From NCBI GenBank assembly GCA_965217685.1, contig CBDCIZ010000003.1, positions 558,001-622,000 on the forward strand: a stretch of DNA of 64,000 nucleotides, written 5' to 3'. Of the stretch, positions 63,309 to 64,000 are shown one piece after another (the stretch's first letter is position 1; every line of letters begins with the position of its first letter). Under the pieces are notes generated by a model. That model was not told the DNA's origin. It did no database searches and saw only the letters and a list, made by a program, of their open reading frames with translations. The stretch comes from Aurantimonas sp965217685. Lineage in GTDB: Bacteria > Pseudomonadota > Alphaproteobacteria > Rhizobiales > Rhizobiaceae. Made by a program: the position numbers and the translations under genes.

Positions 63309-64000
63309 CTATCGAACGACCAGAATCAGTTTGTGACGTTCTCCGTCTATAGCAACGCGCACTGCTTCGGCCGACTGGGTCGGCTCGGCGCCGTCGAGAA
63401 CGGCGTAGGCGACACCGCCACCTCGAGCGACCGTCGTTTCGACCCGGATGTCGTAGCGTGTCGATCCGATCGTCACGGTGGCCTCGAAACCCGGCCAGGC
63501 TGCGGGGATACAGGGGTCGATCACCAGAAAGCCGCCCTCGCGTCGAAGGCCGAGGATGCCCTCGATGCCGGCGCGGTACATCCATCCGGCCGAGCCGGTA
63601 TACCAGGTCCATCCGCCGCGCCCGGCATGGGGCGCAACGGAATAGACGTCGGCGGCCACGACATAGGGCTCGACCTTATAGCGCTCGGCGTCCTGAAGCG
63701 TCAGGGCGTGGTTGATCGGGTTGAGCAGCGCGAACAGCTCGCTCGCTTTGTCGCCCTGGCCGAGCCTGGCATAGGCCAGCACCGCCCACATCGCTGCATG
63801 GCTATACTGCCCGCCATTCTCCCGCAGGCCCGGCGGATAGCCCTTGATGTAGCCGGGATCGTGGGGAATCTGGTCGAAGGGCGGCGTGAACAGGAGGACG
63901 AGGCCCTCGTCGCGGCGGATCAGGTGGTCGTCCAGGGAGGCCATCGCCTGCGCGGCGCGGGCGGGGTCGGCTTCCCCCGACAGCACGGCCCAGGACTGCG
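63309..64000 (-). CDS. ndvB: Cyclic beta-1,2-glucan synthase, C-terminal part
   Basis: Open to the window edge, so only the last ~230 residues are seen. They match the glycoside phosphorylase (GH94-like) end of NdvB/ChvB: PHDPGYIKGYPPGLRENGGQYSHAA, ELFALLNPINHA, RYKVEPYVVAADVYS, GRGGWTWYTGSAGWMYRAG and LGLRREGGFLVIDPCIP. The full protein is a very large inner-membrane enzyme that makes periplasmic cyclic glucans for osmotic adaptation and host infection. A distantly related cellobiose phosphorylase-like protein cannot be excluded from this part alone. It is transcribed leftward into the IS91-type element. Confidence 0.85.
   Translation of the reverse strand, partial: QSWAVLSGEADPARAAQAMASLDDHLIRRDEGLVLLFTPPFDQIPHDPGYIKGYPPGLRENGGQYSHAAMWAVLAYARLGQGDKASELFALLNPINHALTLQDAERYKVEPYVVAADVYSVAPHAGRGGWTWYTGSAGWMYRAGIEGILGLRREGGFLVIDPCIPAAWPGFEATVTIGSTRYDIRVETTVARGGGVAYAVLDGAEPTQSAEAVRVAIDGERHKLILVVR

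Overview
The window reads as DNA from an alphaproteobacterium of the Hyphomicrobiales (rhizobia and relatives). It is GC-rich, carries a partial cyclic beta-1,2-glucan synthase gene at its right edge, and holds many periplasmic-binding-protein ABC transporters for small amines and amino acids, together with IS3, IS200, IS630, IS66 and IS91-type elements. I cannot assign genus or species. Nearly everything except the right edge looks like accessory, catabolic and partly decaying DNA.

Layout. (1) 1-13.1 kb: a betaine or hydroxyproline-betaine type catabolic block. It has the end of an enolase-superfamily gene, a LysR regulator, two quinone-reductase-like MDR genes, a proline-racemase-family gene, an aldehyde dehydrogenase, a ProVW-type ABC transporter, a DapA-family lyase, an FAD amine/amino-acid oxidase and a ProX-type binding protein. 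Two scars lie inside it: a collapsed DapA-like gene and the C-terminal stub of a second ProX-like protein. (2) 13.1-17.5 kb: an IS66 remnant with an internal 228-bp tandem duplication, a D-alanine catabolism set (Lrp-type regulator, alanine racemase, D-amino-acid dehydrogenase) and a transposase stub. (3) 17.5-28.5 kb: a demethylation and one-carbon module. A dimethylglycine/sarcosine-dehydrogenase-like enzyme and a MOSC-FAD reductase-Rieske fusion are transcribed leftward; an XRE-cupin regulator, purU, folD, etfB, etfA and a broken ETF-quinone oxidoreductase gene are transcribed rightward. (4) 28.6-33.3 kb: Rieske oxygenase/reductase pairs of the GbcAB type, one intact and one broken. (5) 33.6-35.2 kb: a frameshifted tyrosine integrase next to the 3' part of a tRNA-Gly gene, which looks like the right attachment site of an integrated element. 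(6) 35.4-39.5 kb: IS3, IS200 and IS630 elements. (7) 37.8-60.7 kb: a second amine/amino-acid catabolic block with two further ABC systems, an Old-Yellow-Enzyme-type demethylase, a GlpD-like enzyme, an enolase-superfamily enzyme, a DapA-family lyase, a long HcnABC-like fusion oxidoreductase (broken), a phosphotriesterase-like hydrolase, a GntR regulator, a broken M20 hydrolase and a DUF3830 protein. (8) 61.0-63.2 kb: an IS91-type transposase with its partner recombinase. (9) 63.3 kb to the end: the C-terminus of cyclic glucan synthase, probably chromosomal backbone.

How the parts fit. Quaternary amines would enter by the ProVW/ProX system. Rieske oxygenase plus reductase would strip one N-methyl group, and the dimethylglycine/sarcosine-type dehydrogenase would strip the others. 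Released one-carbon units would pass through tetrahydrofolate, FolD and PurU to formate, and electrons would pass to ETF. A 46-bp sequence containing a 25-bp imperfect palindrome occurs twice, between the divergent oxidase and binding-protein genes near 10.5 kb and between the divergent dehydrogenase and XRE-cupin genes near 22.4 kb. This suggests that one regulator controls uptake and demethylation.

Many genes carry single nonsense codons or single-base frameshifts. Either the block is decaying or the assembly contains small errors; read-level checks would decide. Functional names rest on motifs I could read in the translations, not on database searches.
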